In this document: piece by piece, positions 22,801 to 35,500 of the stretch
Numbering within the stretch: the first letter of the stretch is position 1
Layout: every line of letters begins with the position of its first letter
From: Asterochloris sp. CNOR1
Taxonomy: Eukaryota > Chlorophyta > Trebouxiophyceae > Trebouxiales > Trebouxiaceae
NCBI GenBank assembly: GCA_963969365.1
Contig: OZ017751.1
Span: forward strand, 310,001 to 374,000
DNA: 64,000 nt
Direction of reading: 5' to 3'
Translations under genes and position numbers: made by a program
The notes under the pieces: generated by a model
Databases searched by the model: none
Told to the model about the DNA's origin: nothing
Seen by the model: only the letters and a program-made list of their open reading frames with translations

Positions 22801-25800
22801 TCTGCTGCTGAGCTCCTGCGCAGCAAGGTGCATGGCCACCAGTCGGGGTGGCCGTGCTGCTGGGCCCGCTGCTGGAGCAACACAGGTGAGTCAGCTGCAG
22901 GGCAAGGCCAGGAAGGAGCTGAGACAGGTGGTTGGTTGGGCCTAGCTGGAGCATGGCTGCTGGTGGTTCCAAGCACAAGGGACTGCTGTTTATGGGCTTG
23001 CATGGCCAGGACCACAGGCAATCTGGGAAACATTACTCCTCAGGTGGAATGCTGCTGCGCTGAGGCTGAGCTTGTCTGGAGCCAAGATCACATGCATCTG
23101 CTGTTGCCTTCTTTGGCAGTTGAAGTGGTATGGCTGAACAGCTCAAGCTTGTGGTGCACTTGAGCAGACCTTTATGCAGCTCAGTGAGAGGTGACATGCT
23201 GTCATACCTTCACACAAGGCTTCGATGCGGGCTGGCAGTGGCCCCCAAAGAGTGTCACTATCAAGCATTGCTACTTCAGTCTGAAATCTGTGACGCCACC
23301 TGGTGCAGCAAGTCCCTGTCAGAAGTTCAAGGCCACTATGACTGGAGTCTTGAGTCTACATCCTGTACCCATCCATGCTTCAGTCAAGCTCCCCAACAGG
23401 CGGGCAGATTTCAGTCCTGACTGCTTTGCGGCAGCTTGGCACAAAAACGCCTTGCTTGATTGTGAGACTGCCGCCACGTGTGCTGCAGCCAAGTCTCCCC
23501 CACAAGCGAACCAACACAATCGCCAAGTACTACCGGCTGCACAAGGCAGAGCTAGACCCCTTTGCAAACCCCGACGCCAGGACGTGGCCAACGCCCAAGG
23601 CTGACAGGGCTGGCGCTGACTGGTCCCCAGCAGAGGTGGTCGCCTTCATCGCTGTTCTGAGGGAGCAGGGCAGCCCCCTTCTGGACGACTATGCTGCGCT
23701 CAAGGTGACTGATCTTGCCAAGCCCACATGGATCATTGGCTGCTGAGCACAGACAACGGGCTCTGCCGTCACCAATCATGGGGACAGCAGCACGGCGCAC
23801 ATGGCTTCTGCAGCATTGTCACCTCTGGGCCCCTGCGTGACTGCAGGCTGCCTTCCCGAAGAGGCCAGTGGGTGACGTCCGCTCCTTCTGGGACCTGAAT
23901 CACTTCTCAGGCCTCCACCTGAGGCAGTTTGTTGCAGGCACTCCTGCTGAGAATGCCACTCCTGCTGAGAATGCTGCTGGCCTTGGCCAAGCAGGCCGGC
24001 AGCAGATCTTGGGCCGGGCGGCCAGTGCTGGCAGCAGGCCAGCAGCAGCCGCGCCTGCACCTGTGGCTGCAGCGAGGGTGGCAGGAGAGGCTGCAGCGAG
24101 GGCGGCAGGAGAGGCTGAGGAAGTGCAGCAGGGCAGGCCAGTAGCAGCCTGTGCCGACTGCAGCAAGCAGGGTGCCGCCACAGGCAGCAAGGGGCAGTCT
24201 GCGGTGGTAGACAGGCCCAAAGACGTCTCCAGCTCAAGGCAGGGGTCTGCATCTCCCCTCAGACCTGCTGAGGGCAAGCAGCCTGCTGCTGCTGCGGAGC
24301 AGGCCTCAAGGGGGAGCTCCAAGCCCACAGGGGCCAATGTGGGCCATGGAGACTCTCTCAAGCGCAAGGCGTCTGCTCCTGCCAGCAGCGAAGCACAAGC
24401 AGCAGCTGCAGAGCAGGCTGGGGTCGCTGCTTCTGGGCAACAGGGTGGGGCTGACATGACCGCGAAGCAGCAGCAGCCGGTGCGCAGCGAGCCCAGTCTG
24501 CCTGGAAACAGCACGGAGCCAGGGGAGCATGAATCTGAGGAGCCCAGACCCCCTGACTTCACTCAGAAGAAGCCAAGACTGGATGGTCCCCAGCAGCAGC
24601 AGGCATGGCAGCCAGACCCTGGTGGGCACGCCAGCATGGCTGAGGCAGGCGCTGGGGTGCCACCTGCTGCAGAGGCTGCTGCTGCTGGCAGACGGGATGT
24701 CAACACAGCTGTGGCGCGCGCTGGGGTGCCGCCTGCTGCAGAAGCTGCTGTGTCAGGCGCTGGGGTGCCACCTGCTGCAGAAGCTGCTGCTGCGGGCGAC
24801 AATGAACATCTCAAGCCAACACCGCCCAGCATGCACTCTCAGGATCAGCAGGGCAAAGCGCCAGGAGAGACTAACAGGCGGACCCGGGCAGAGCAGCTTC
24901 CAGCAGAGCACAGCCCGCTGCTGGCAGCTACAGGTGACCTGGCTGCCTACCAGCAGCAGTCACGCACAGGGGAAGGAGGCACAGGTCCGCCGTTGGCAGC
25001 AACAGGTGACTCAGGTGCCCACCAGCAGCAGTCGAGCGCAGGGAGAGGAGGCACAGCCAGTGCTTCTGTCAGACCAGGCATGGGAGGAGGACGCAAAGCC
25101 AGTGCTCCTGTCAGGCCAGCATCAGCCCCAGCCTCCAGCAGTCAGGGAAGGAGAGTTGCTGCGGGCCTGCAGCACCCTCAGGGCGTCAAGCGCGTCACAG
25201 AGGTGAGTTGAATCTTTCTGGGTTGGCTCTGACCTGCATGGCACTGGTTACACTGCTTTTAGCATCGTCCACAGGTGGACCAAGCCCTCTTTGGAGGTCC
25301 ACCACACCAATAGGGCTTGTTCAGCGCGGCAAGCACCAGCCAAGCTGACTTCCGGCACCTTGCACTCCTTCCTCCTCCTGACAGCAAAGGCGGGTTACAA
25401 AGGCCCTCTGTGCCGCATCAAAGTGCAGGTGAGCTCCAACTGTTTTGGCCCTGTCACACCTGCTTCAAAGGGTCTGCAAGCCATGCCACATGGCACAGGA
25501 ATGACCCAGGTGGCCCTGCATCTGCGCTGCATTCAAGGCAGCAAGTGCGTTGGGCGCGTTTAGGTCCCAGCACTATGCGCCCACTGTGCAGACGGGTCGC
25601 AAGGACAGTGCCAGGAGCAAGAGGGGCACAGAGGAGCCAAAGGAGAAGCGCCGACGCTCACCTCAGTGGTCTGCCCCAGCCAGGGGCCGTGTCAAGGAGA
25701 CCCGCAAGTCAGCTTGTCCTGCTGACTGTCACTCTGTCAGTGCACCCAATAGTGTTGATGCTGCTTAGCCTGCCAGCAGATGTTGTCCAAAAGCACATGT

Positions 25801-28800
25801 TGACCCTTTCCCTTGACCAAGTACCAACAGCTTTGCACAAAGCCTCAGGAACTGCCATGGGCTTCTTCAGGTCACGCACACAGCGGTATTCTACCTCAGA
25901 CACCCTGGTCGACGTCCTGTGTCTGGACTACCTGGGACCAGATGTCAACGAGGACACTCTGAAGCGCTTACTGATCAAAGCAGGGATCAGGGGCCTGCAG
26001 GTGAGGATTATACTGTTTTGCACAGTCACTGCTTCCTGCAAATGTTGGGGCAGTGGTAGATTAGTCTAGTCTAATACGACATGAGTCCAGAAGTCACGAG
26101 GTGGCCACCAGGCAGTGTCTGATTGGCAGATTGTGCCTCTCATGCAGGCAGTCACCGTGGCTGATGTTCAGATCAACAAGACTTCAGTGTATCATGGAGG
26201 CTGGGCTGCCCTGCTGTTTGTCGATGCGGAAGACGCTGATGAAGCTCTGGACAAGTGAGGCTACAACCTGCAGCCTTGGCCTATGTCACAGCGTCTGCTG
26301 TCTGCTGCAGCTGTCGAGGGTTCAGATTGCACCACCGTGACTTGTGCTGAATGTGCCCTGAAATACGGGCAGCTTGGACTGCAGCTTTTTGTGGAACGAG
26401 GCTGCAGCTTGCTGTGACTTCATTCACATATAGTCTGTGACGTAGGCAGCTGTTGCTACAATGTCTGCAGCACCAGAGGCCGTCAATCTGCCCCCCTCTT
26501 CCTTAGGCTGGGGCCTTAGCAACATGCTTGGTGAAAGCGGTCAATGCAAGTTGGAAGTCTGAAGGCAAACTCAGATCAGCAGCATGCTGGCCGCCACTGC
26601 CAGAGCCTCCACATGTCCATGCACTGCTGCCTCTGCACCCCTGCGAGCTGCAGCAGTCGCACCACTGCCCTGCAAGCTGTCTTCTGCACACCTTCCGGTG
26701 CCTGGCTCAAGCAAGCTGCTGCGATCAACCCTCTGCTGTGCAGGCTGAAGCGTTCATGCCTGATTCAGCCTGGTTCTGGGAGCTGCTGCTGTCACTCCAC
26801 TGCCCTGCAGGCTGCATCATGTGCACCCTGAGGAGGCTGGTTCTGGGAACTGCTGCAGTCCCTCTGCTACCCTGCAGGTTGCAGCATGCCTACCTAAAGG
26901 AGCCTGGCTCTGCATTGCCGCGACCTCTACATGCCCACAGGCCACGGTGGCACCAGGTTCCTTGGTACTCAGAGGAGCGCATCAAGGCAGCAGAGAAGGT
27001 GGTCAGAGCTGGAAAGGACTCCAGGTATGTGACAGGCGCTTGCTTGCCATGCTTATGGGATTGGGCTGTGTGTGTCTGTTGTCATCCCACTGGGGGATCA
27101 CTCAGGTTGCAGCAGAACACTTGTCTGCTACGCCACCTGCAAGTGGCCAGCCCCTGCGTGGCATACAGCAGCATGCTGGGGCCTGTGCGGTGGTCCAATT
27201 GTAAGGAATGAAATCAGCAGCCCCAGCCAGGAAACCCAGGCTGTCGGACACATTCAGCCCACATATTCTCAGCTGGGTCTTACCTGAGGCAGGGCAAGCT
27301 CTGCCCACTGCTTTTGAGGCACCTGCAAAGTGTCAGTTGGCAAGCAGTCCAGGAGCTGCTTGCAATGCAGTGCTTAAGGGGATGGAGAGATGTGCAGGTA
27401 GTCTCGCAACGTGCTTAGGCTGACTGCCGGCCCAGAAGACAACAAACATGGTTCAAAAGGTTGATCCCTAGGCTTAGAAAGAATAATTACTCTAGTGATT
27501 GGCCTCCAACTATTCTAAGAAAGCTTTTGTTCCTGGCTTGCCTGGCTGCAGTGATAGCCGACAGCGCAGAAGCAGCCGCCAGCCGCCTTCTTCAAAGGAG
27601 CTGGTTCAGGCAGAGCTGCAGGTGCAGGACCACCTGGCCATGCCTGGGCACATCCCCATGCTGCACCTGGCGCCGCACTACGTCCAGAGGAACAGGTGGG
27701 GTGCTGCACCAGAGAGGCCTAGTGTCACTGATAAGTTAGGGGGAAGGTAGTGTGCCGCATCAGAGCCACGGATGTGCTCTGGTGCTTGGTCAGCATCTAC
27801 GGCACTAAATTTGCTATCCGCAAGTCTGCCACCAAGTCTGCAAGGAGACAGTCTGTATGCTGCATCTGACACTGGAGTGCTGGCTCTTGCCTGGATGGCA
27901 GCTGCAGCATGGAGCAACTGCTTCCATTGCGAGGCTGTGTGAGGTGTATGCATTGCAGTTGTGCTGCACGCTGCTCTGGTGAGTGCAGCGGCTGCTGGGG
28001 TGCAAAGCCTCCCCTCACTTGACATGCCAGCACAGACTGTGCTGCTAGCACCCTAGGAGTGTTATTGACTCCTAGGGTGCAATGCTGGAAGCCACTTTGC
28101 TCCCATTCCTGTCACTCTTTGTGCTCTGTGGCTGCAGCATAGAGTTTGACACGGCACTGCAGTGGCGGCTGCACCTTCGCAAGTTTGCGGCTGCCAAGGA
28201 GCAGCTGCAGGAGAGCCACATCAGGGAGCTGGTGGCCATCTTGGCTAAATGGCGGAAGGTGGGTGTCAAGCTCCACTCTGCTGCCAGGCTTGTCCTGGCA
28301 TTTAAGCAGCATCTTGGACTCTGTCCCGCTGCAACTAATGCTGGCCAAGCTGTACGGTTTCTTTGATGTGATATGACCCTCTCTAAGTAAGCTGATGGCG
28401 ATGCTGGCAGCAAGGAAGCTGGACCTAGGAGGCTGCATGGGGCAGTGTGGCTGACTCAGGGAATATGGCACGGGGTACTGCTCTGCTGCCTGGCGGGCTA
28501 GGTTGACTGGAGGGTTTTGTTGCCATCAGGACAGATCTGGTGTGGTGACTACTCTGCTGCCTGGCTAGCTGGCTTGGCTAGAAGGCGAGATGCCGTCAAG
28601 AGCATCCAGAAGCCAGGCGGCTGTCTAATATGTCTAGAACTCCAGAATTTTAAGGGGCTGCTCTGCTGCAGCTGCCCACAGCTGTGCTGCTGTGTGGTTG
28701 CCAGGACTGCTAAGTGCTTTGGGATGGGGATCTCCTCAGTAGCCTATGCGCTGCTTTGCTTGCTTGAAGCCGCAGGGGCTAGGGGCAGATCTGCCTGCCA

Positions 28801-31800
28801 ACCCGCTGGCTGCTCACTGTGGGGTGGTGTGGATCAGGCAAGCAAGAGGCAGCCAAGGACGCCACCGCGTTCTGCCGTCCATGTGTCAGGCCTCACTGGC
28901 TACTGTAAGGGTGCAGGCTTGCTTGAGGGAGGTGACATCCATTGTTGGGGACGGTTTGCCAGCCACTGCAACGATCGCAGGGTCTAAAGGCACTGGACCC
29001 CAGGATGGCCTGCTGGCCTGAGTCTGTGCTGAGTGAGCCATCCCTGTGCTCTGGCTGGTCCAAGTGGTGTCACGCCCTGCATATGGTCTAGGACTGTGCC
29101 ACGCCGTCAACCACGCCCTGTGACGTATAACTGCAGCTGGATGCCTGTGCACTTTATGCACGCCTGGCCACATGGCGAAGCATCCTCCGTAGGCCCCTCT
29201 AGAGACCTGAGACTGCCAGGTATCATGTATGCTCCCCACTCTTACCGGGACACATGCCTCCCGCAGGTGTGCATGTCCCAGAGCGCCTTTACTTGAAGGT
29301 ACAGCTGTCCAAAGCACGCTTTTCACGCAGAGGCTGCCAGAGCTCTCATCTCCTGACCCCAGACCTGACCCAGGCCCCAGCTGCTCTGCAGGCATGCATG
29401 GAGGCGGGGCACAGCTTTCCCCAGGGCCCCTCTGTTGAACCCAAGCCTGCCAGCCGTCAGGTGCCCTTTATGTGGTTCAGCAATGTGCCCGTCAACACGG
29501 TGGAGGAGCACAGGGAAGGGGAGCTCAACAAGGGGACCAGCCTCAAGGACATCTGTTGCCAGTGGTCAAGGGACCCCAAGGTCAAAATGCTGCGCAACCC
29601 CGCAACTGGGAAGCCCTATGGGCATGCAATCCTGGCGGTGAGGCCTTGTGTGACTCAGCCTTTGCAGCAGCCTCAATCCTGCATGGGGGTGAACCCTGCG
29701 AGGGGCAGGCTCTGTGAATGGGCAGTTCTGGCAGTGGGGCCTTGCATGATGCAGCTTTTGGAGGGCTCTTGCCTCAAAGCAAAGCACTGCTAAAATCTGC
29801 CACAGGGCAGGCCTCATGGGGACAATCTTTACGATGAGGCCCTCCGTGATGCAGTCCTTTGGGCAGGCTCAATGCGCACACTGCTGAAGCCTGCCACAGG
29901 GCAGCCCTATAGCCATGCAATGCTAGGGTGAGGCCTTGCGTGTTTCAGCCTTTGGGGCCTCTCCATGCTGCGGATGTCAGCCTGATAGACATGCAACCCT
30001 GGGACGAGCCTCAAGCACTGTCCATAGCTAGCTCAAACCAGGAGGCAGCATACACATGATGCACCTCAAGCTGGGAAAGCTGATGTCATGCAAACTGTGC
30101 AGGTGGAGTCTGTGGAGCTGGCGCAGTCCCTGATGGGGGACCTGCACGAGGAGATGCTGTTCCAGATCGGCAGCAGCCCCCGGGCGCTGGAGGCTTCTGT
30201 GGCTGAGTCAGGTGTGTGCGGGGCTCATTACGCCTCCTGCAGTTGCACCGTGCAGCCAGCCTCGCTTAAGCTGCTGCGCTGGCGTCAGGGTCTAGGGACA
30301 AGAATCCTCCTCCTCATGCTGGGAGCACCCTGCCTCGTGCATCTGCGCCGGGCGCCCAATACGCCTCGAGCCGCTGCTCTGGGTGGCTGTGCATTGCCTT
30401 GCGGCACTGTACGGCTGGCGCAGGACATGAAACTCCTCACCCCCACGATCTGCCTTGCAAGGAGAAGCATACCCTGACCCAAAAGAAAGGGAGGAAAACC
30501 ATGCATGCCAACAACCCCTGGGTGCCCCCAGGGCAGGCTGGACGCAGCCCTGCACCAGGTTTCCCCCTTGCTGATAGAAGTGTGTCATGACCCTTAGTGA
30601 AGAGATAGGGGAACACTGTGCCACTGTGCACGCAAACACCCAGATGCTGGACGCAGCCTTACTGCAGGTCCTCTTGCCAACAGCATGTTTGATGTCCTAA
30701 CAACCACTGATGCTGGAACTATCCAGAATGTGTGCAGGTGCACCCCGCGGCACCCAGGGCAAGCTGGACGCAGCCCTGCGCCAGGTGCTGGGGCGCGGCT
30801 GCAGCTCGGTCAACCCTGCAAACTACATCTTGATGTTCATTGACCCAGCGGATGGGCCCCCAGCCAGCCTGGAGGAGATCTGTGCCGTGCGCCTGCGGCG
30901 GAGGCTGGTGGAGCAGGCGGCACAGCTGCTGGAGCTCAAGCGTCAGGTGGGGCTTCATGCATCTGTGCCTGTGTGGGGCTTGTGGCGTATGTGACGCAGC
31001 TGGGGGAGCTCAAGCGCCAGGTGGGAGCTTCATGCACCTGTGGCTGTGTGGGGCTTGTGGTGTATGTGACACATGCACACTTGGCTTGGCCCCTAAAACA
31101 GCTAGGGCAACAGCTGCTGGAGCTCAAATGCCACAAGGGGCTTCAAGCTTCATGGGGGCAGGTAGACAGGGCAAGGCCAGTGGCCTGAGGCTCAAACAAT
31201 GGCCGTGCAGGATGGCCTGCCACAAGGCAGCCCAGAGTCTGACACAGTCTGGGGAAACTTGCAGTGTTTGCAATAAGATGAGTCAGGGTCACTGCCAAAT
31301 GCGGCGCAGCACAGCAGCTGCTATCATGTCTCCACATAGCTCATGCAAGCTTTGGACAAGCCTGCTCTACGCTCGCCTGCAAGCAAGGTCAATCGCTCAC
31401 CCTATTTGGCTACCATTCTGCAAGAACTGGACAGGCTTGCTGCCCTGACAAAGAAGCAGGCCCAATACGGCCTGCACACGGACTAAACATGACCGAGCAA
31501 CAGCTACCATTTTGCGTCACCACTGTTCATTTATTGCAGAAGCTGGAAACGCTTTAGGCTCTGACAGACACTGCCCATCCATATCAAACAACTAAGCTTT
31601 CAACGCCTCTATGCAAACTCTGGGCATGCTGCGGTCTCACCCGCCTAGAAGACCGCTTAACAAGATGGCACGATTGTCTGAGGCTGCATCCCCACGCAGA
31701 CGTGCACACCAGCCGCCATGATTGCACTAGATCATCAAAGTCTGCCCAAGTCATGCTCACCTGTTGAGTGCTCGTGTGCCCAAGCCCAGCCTTTTTCGCG

Positions 31801-32022
31801 CTGCTACAGAAGCTGGAGAGATTGTGGGCCCTGACGGACAAGCACAGCGCCCAGTTTGACAGGCTGGCCTCCACGGTGAGGGACATGGATGCCATGTGCC
31901 AGAGCGATGCTTTTGCGCAGGTGGCTGGCACCCCCAAGAAGAAATTGCCTAGAGCAATCAAGTGGCCCGAACGCTACAGAAGAATGTTCGGGGCTGGTCC
32001 ACCCAACGGGCAGTCTGCCTGA
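16851..32022 (+). CDS. Agenet/Tudor - triple SANT - RRM-like chromatin/RNA protein
   Basis: Not recognised as a named gene. Exons: 16851-16883, 16959-17072, 17418-17526, 18116-18208, 18686-18749, (gap), 19944-21143, 22107-22223, 22625-22795, 23489-23704, 23847-25202, 25385-25428, 25564-25707, 25871-26000, 26148-26254, 26941-27024, 27552-27695, 28138-28258, 29392-29637, 30103-30211, 30738-30946, 31810-32022. All join in phase except 18749 to 19944, where an exon is missing from my model. Total is about 1,670 residues. Order of parts: two Agenet/Tudor-like modules (GYRGSWWEAKVL; GPGWWQGYV); Ala/Gln/Gly-rich linker; three SANT/Myb-like modules (RGWSSEEVEILK...WGRI, RGWSQEDVATLK...WSKI, DWSPAEVVAF), the first two split before LPHK; second low-complexity linker; basic patch KEKRRR; RRM-like fold (VLCLDYLG...GGWAALLFVDAEDADEAL); a second possible RRM ending PYGHAILAVESVELAQSLM; Leu-rich helices. 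A nuclear chromatin or RNA role is inferred. Confidence 0.72.
24645..24792 (+). repeat. Coding repeat, AGVPPAAEAA x3
   Basis: Inside the low-complexity exon 23847-25202 the ten-residue unit AGVPPAAEAA occurs three times with short spacers. A longer duplicated segment containing AATGD...QQQS follows at about 24920-25060. These coding duplications expand a disordered linker between the SANT modules and the RRM-like region. Confidence 0.8.
29795..29950 (+). repeat. Decayed copies of the exon 29392-29637 end and donor
   Basis: The true exon ends in ATGKPYGHAILA followed by GTGAGGCCTTG. A second copy at about 29884-29950 reads as ATGQPYSHAMLG and is again followed by GTGAGGCCTTG. A third, more decayed copy lies at about 29795-29850. 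All are in the intron directly downstream, in the same orientation. Confidence 0.75.
30523..30675 (+). repeat. Decayed copies of the exon 30738 start
   Basis: The core CTGGACGCAGCC of the true exon start recurs at about 30523-30575 and again at about 30635-30675, upstream of the functional acceptor. Both have diverged and neither reads on as protein. Confidence 0.7.
30998..31145 (+). repeat. Decayed copies of the exon 30738-30946 end and donor
   Basis: The exon end GAGCTCAAGCGTCAG plus its donor GTGGG is repeated just downstream (about 30998-31065), and a third time at about 31095-31145 without a usable donor. The intronic sequence after the donor (TGTGTGGGGCTTGTGG) is copied too, so the unit spans the exon-intron junction. 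Confidence 0.75.
31425..31580 (+). repeat. Decayed copies of the exon 31810 start
   Basis: The start of the last exon (AAGCTGGAGAGATTGTGGGC then CTGACGGACAAG) is preceded in the intron by two related segments, at about 31425-31475 and 31536-31580. Each follows a possible acceptor (TGCAAG and TTGCAG). The second holds an in-frame TAG. Confidence 0.65.
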
Positions 32023-32546
32023 GATAATGTCCTAGTTAGCAACCAGTAGTACCAGCAGTAAGTCAGCAGATTGCTTCGGATGTCTGCATGTCGGCCTAAC
32101 GCCCACATGTCATGATCACGGCAGCACTTTGCCACAGGCACCAACTGAGAGCTGATGCTCACAAGAAGTATGTAAATCTGCCTCAAAAACCTTTTGCAAT
32201 GCGTGCTGTCAAAACAACCCCTCCCTGATTACATGTTCCCTGATGTGCCTAGGCTGCTCTGCCGCCATATGAAATTGCTGGCAATCTGCAACGCATTTGT
32301 TTTAGACCCAGACCCTCATCCAACACTGGTGCATCCAACAAAGTTCATCCATCTGCTGCACCAGCACTCCCCCCTTCATGTTCGTTGCACTCCTGATGTG
32401 GGGCTTAAGTGCCACTTTATCACACAACGTACCAAGCACTCTGCAAAGCACTGATGCTGAGCTGACAGTTTGTAAGTCAAAAGCATGTTTCATCTATGAA
32501 TCAGTGCGCAGTGTAAGGGTCAAGGGTTCATTGTGTAGCAAAGACG
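32023..32546. other. Convergent 3' region of the Agenet/SANT and Aquarius genes
   Basis: The stop codons of the two genes face each other 524 bp apart, so both 3' UTRs lie here. No coding exon is evident. TGTAA occurs on the plus strand at 32171, and its complement TTACA at about 32229 suits the minus-strand gene. Confidence 0.55.
32171..32175 (+). terminator. Candidate polyadenylation signal TGTAA
   Basis: TGTAA lies about 150 bases after the stop codon at 32022. TGTAA is the typical poly(A) signal of green algae. A five-base match is weak evidence on its own. Confidence 0.4.
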
Positions 32547-35500
32547 TCAGCCCATGGGCTCATCGTCAGCCTGAGCCTTTGCTCGCTGCAAAGCAGCAGG
32601 GTCACCCATTGCCACAGGGTCCAGCGCTACCCCCGCTGCTGCTGTTGGCTCAGGAATGCTGGCAGCCACAGCAGCCGCCACAGCCTCTTCCCCATCAGCA
32701 GTCTCCTCAGCGTTTCCATCAGCTGCTGGCTGGTCGATCACCATTGCATCAGCCTGGACAGCCATGCTTGCGGCGTAGGCTGCGGCCTGCTGCTGCATTT
32801 CAGCAGCCTGCTGCTGCATGGTGAGGTCACCCACCAAGGCGGCCATCTCAGGTAGGCCTGGCACCATCAATGGCTGCCCTAGCTCATTTGCCAGCCGAGT
32901 GGAGGTCTGCAGCAATAGTGAAACAACTCAGCACAGGCAAAAAAGGCAGCCTGTACAGCTGGCTCTACAGGCAATCTGCCATGCAACAGGGTCCAGAGCC
33001 GACCACGCAAGGGCGCAGACTCAGCCAGCAGGGTTTTCCAGGCCAAACCTCCTGGAAGCTTTCAGATGACACTCCCACAGGTGGCATTGCAACATGCACA
33101 GCACCAAATGCAAGCTTGTGCTGAGGCTAAGACCCCCCCAAGACCACCCCTGGAGCTCAGAGGCTGCTGAGGATTGGCTCACCTCCCAGTGCTCCACAGG
33201 GTGCAGCAGCAGCTGCCCAGGGCGTGCTGTCATCTGCTCCATGGCAGGGCGCAGCTCATAGCAGTTGGCAAACAGCTCGCGGCGCCCGAAGACATACAGC
33301 CCTAGGCGGGCACGCGAGGTGGCCACCACCAGCCGCCGCACGTCCCTCAGGTGGCCCACTGCGCGCGTGCGCACCAGGGACAGCAGGATGTAGTCGTTCT
33401 GCTGGCCCTGGTACTTGTCCACAGTCGCGATCTGCAGCAGGTGGGATGAAAACGTCTGGCTGACCCTGGAACACCCACTTCTGCCAGGAGGGCACAGGTG
33501 TGTGCAGCTGCTGGAAGGCAGGGTACCTGATGAGATCCAGCCCTATCACAAAGCAGGATGACTCAGTGTACTTTAGCAGGCATAAGGCAAGGCGCATCCA
33601 TGACAGGCACGCAGGCAGCCTACGGTCCCACTCACCCTGTGGGGGCGCCCAAAGGCGGGGTGGGCTGAACACCGTCGCTCCACCACGTCCTGCAGCAGCG
33701 CTCGCTGCCCATTGTACGTGGTCAACATGGAGATGCGCTCTGCAAAGCACAGCAAGGAGGTTGCCATTCACGCACAAAGGGGCCAATGTTGACAAAATCA
33801 GGGCCACAAGAACACAGAGATGCGCTCTGCAAACAAAGGGCGGGTGACATGGAGGGCGAACCGGACCTTTGCAGACCACTCACAAGCTCAGCTTGACCCC
33901 TTAGTCATTCAGAAACAGCAACGCAGATGCCACGCACATGCAGCCTGCATGCTGCTGCACCAGGGCTACCCTGCCCGCAAAGAGGTACCCCTGAGATGTG
34001 ACGGCTTTCAGCGTGGCACAAGTTCCCCGCTCATAGGATATAGCAGCTTGAGGCACCTCCGCAACTCCACTGTCAAGCAACCATGGCGGCACATGCACCA
34101 GCAACTTGTGCTGAGGTAACCAGCAGACACAACAGCATTGAGCACTGCACAGCTTTCTGCCCTGCATAGGGGCCTCCCACAAACAGAAGCATGAACTATA
34201 CTCCAACACTGCTTGCCCACATGCAGCCCGCCATGGACACACCAGGCCTGCTGCAGCAGACTGCTGACCTGCTGGATACCCTCGCAAGCGCATGTACTGG
34301 TAGACTGTGACGAGGTACTCGGCCTCCGCCCAGTTCTGGTAGAAGTGAGGCACCGGCTCTGTCTCTCCACGGCCCTCAAAGTCCGGCACGTCTGCAATGA
34401 GAGAGGGGGCTTAGCAGTGTGCACGATTGCCAGTTGTTTGAGACTTGGGCTGTGCGCTCTGGGAAAGCGCTTGGGTTGCAGAGCACGGCCTGGAGTGCAG
34501 AGCACTGCTTGGAGTGAGGCAGCTGATTTTGCTGGAGACCTGAAGCTCTGGGGCAGCACTGGTGACCCAGAGTTCAGGATGCACACCACGCTAAGGGCCT
34601 GTGAATAAAGGCGGCTGCTGGCAGGCAAGCATGCCGACATTCCTTGAGGACGCTGTGCTGCTGTCGTGAGCTGGTGGCTCGTGAGATGCACCTGTCAAAT
34701 CAGTCCCGGTCAATGCAGGCAGCGGGGAAAGCCACCACAGCAAAAACATGGCCCACATGGGCAGGACTTGAGCAAGCCGCACATGTCTGCAACAGCCTGG
34801 CTGGAATTGCACTCATTTTCCAGATCAGTGAGGGTATGCATCCTGACCTTCTCCATACTGCAGGAAGCCATTCAACCATTGCTGACAAATTAAAGATGAC
34901 ACTGAGCACCTGAACACGACAGAAGACTGGCAGATGCTCCTCACCAACCTAGGGTGGGCAGAGCCATGGGTGACATGGCTGGGTGCAGCACAGTAACATA
35001 GGTGACAGGCATACCTATGAACTGGTACTCGTATGCAAAACCAGGGTTGGCACGCTGGAATTCTGGCCGCTCCTGGACGTGTGGCAGGTCCCCCAAGTTC
35101 TGGTACCTCCAGTTGTACAACTTTGCAATGCTGGCCCGAGCGCGTCCCTGCAGCAAAAGCAGCCAAAAAGGATGTCAAGCACTGCGGCCTGCTCGTGACA
35201 ACTTATCGCCTTGCTGCGCCTGCCAGGCCGCTGGCCGCATAAGAAGAGCCTGGTGGGCTGGCTGGTACAACACAGCAAGTGATGGCAGCCACTGCCTGGA
35301 GCTGCCTGGAGACACGCTGTTGCCTGTTGGCCCTGCTGGGCTCCCAATGCAACATTGTTGCATACACACCTGCAGATTCATAGTACAAGCAGAGTTGCAT
35401 ACACACCTGCAGATGCATAGTACAAGCAGAACTTTGGCATGCATGACATTGCGCAGCGACAGGCTGTTGTTGCCTTCAGATGCTCAAGGAGATTGCAGGG

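Noticed and set aside
25311-25313. TAG apparently ending the SANT gene after 25202
   Set aside because: Splicing 25202 to 25385, which has a strong pyrimidine tract, avoids the stop and restores phase with the following exons.
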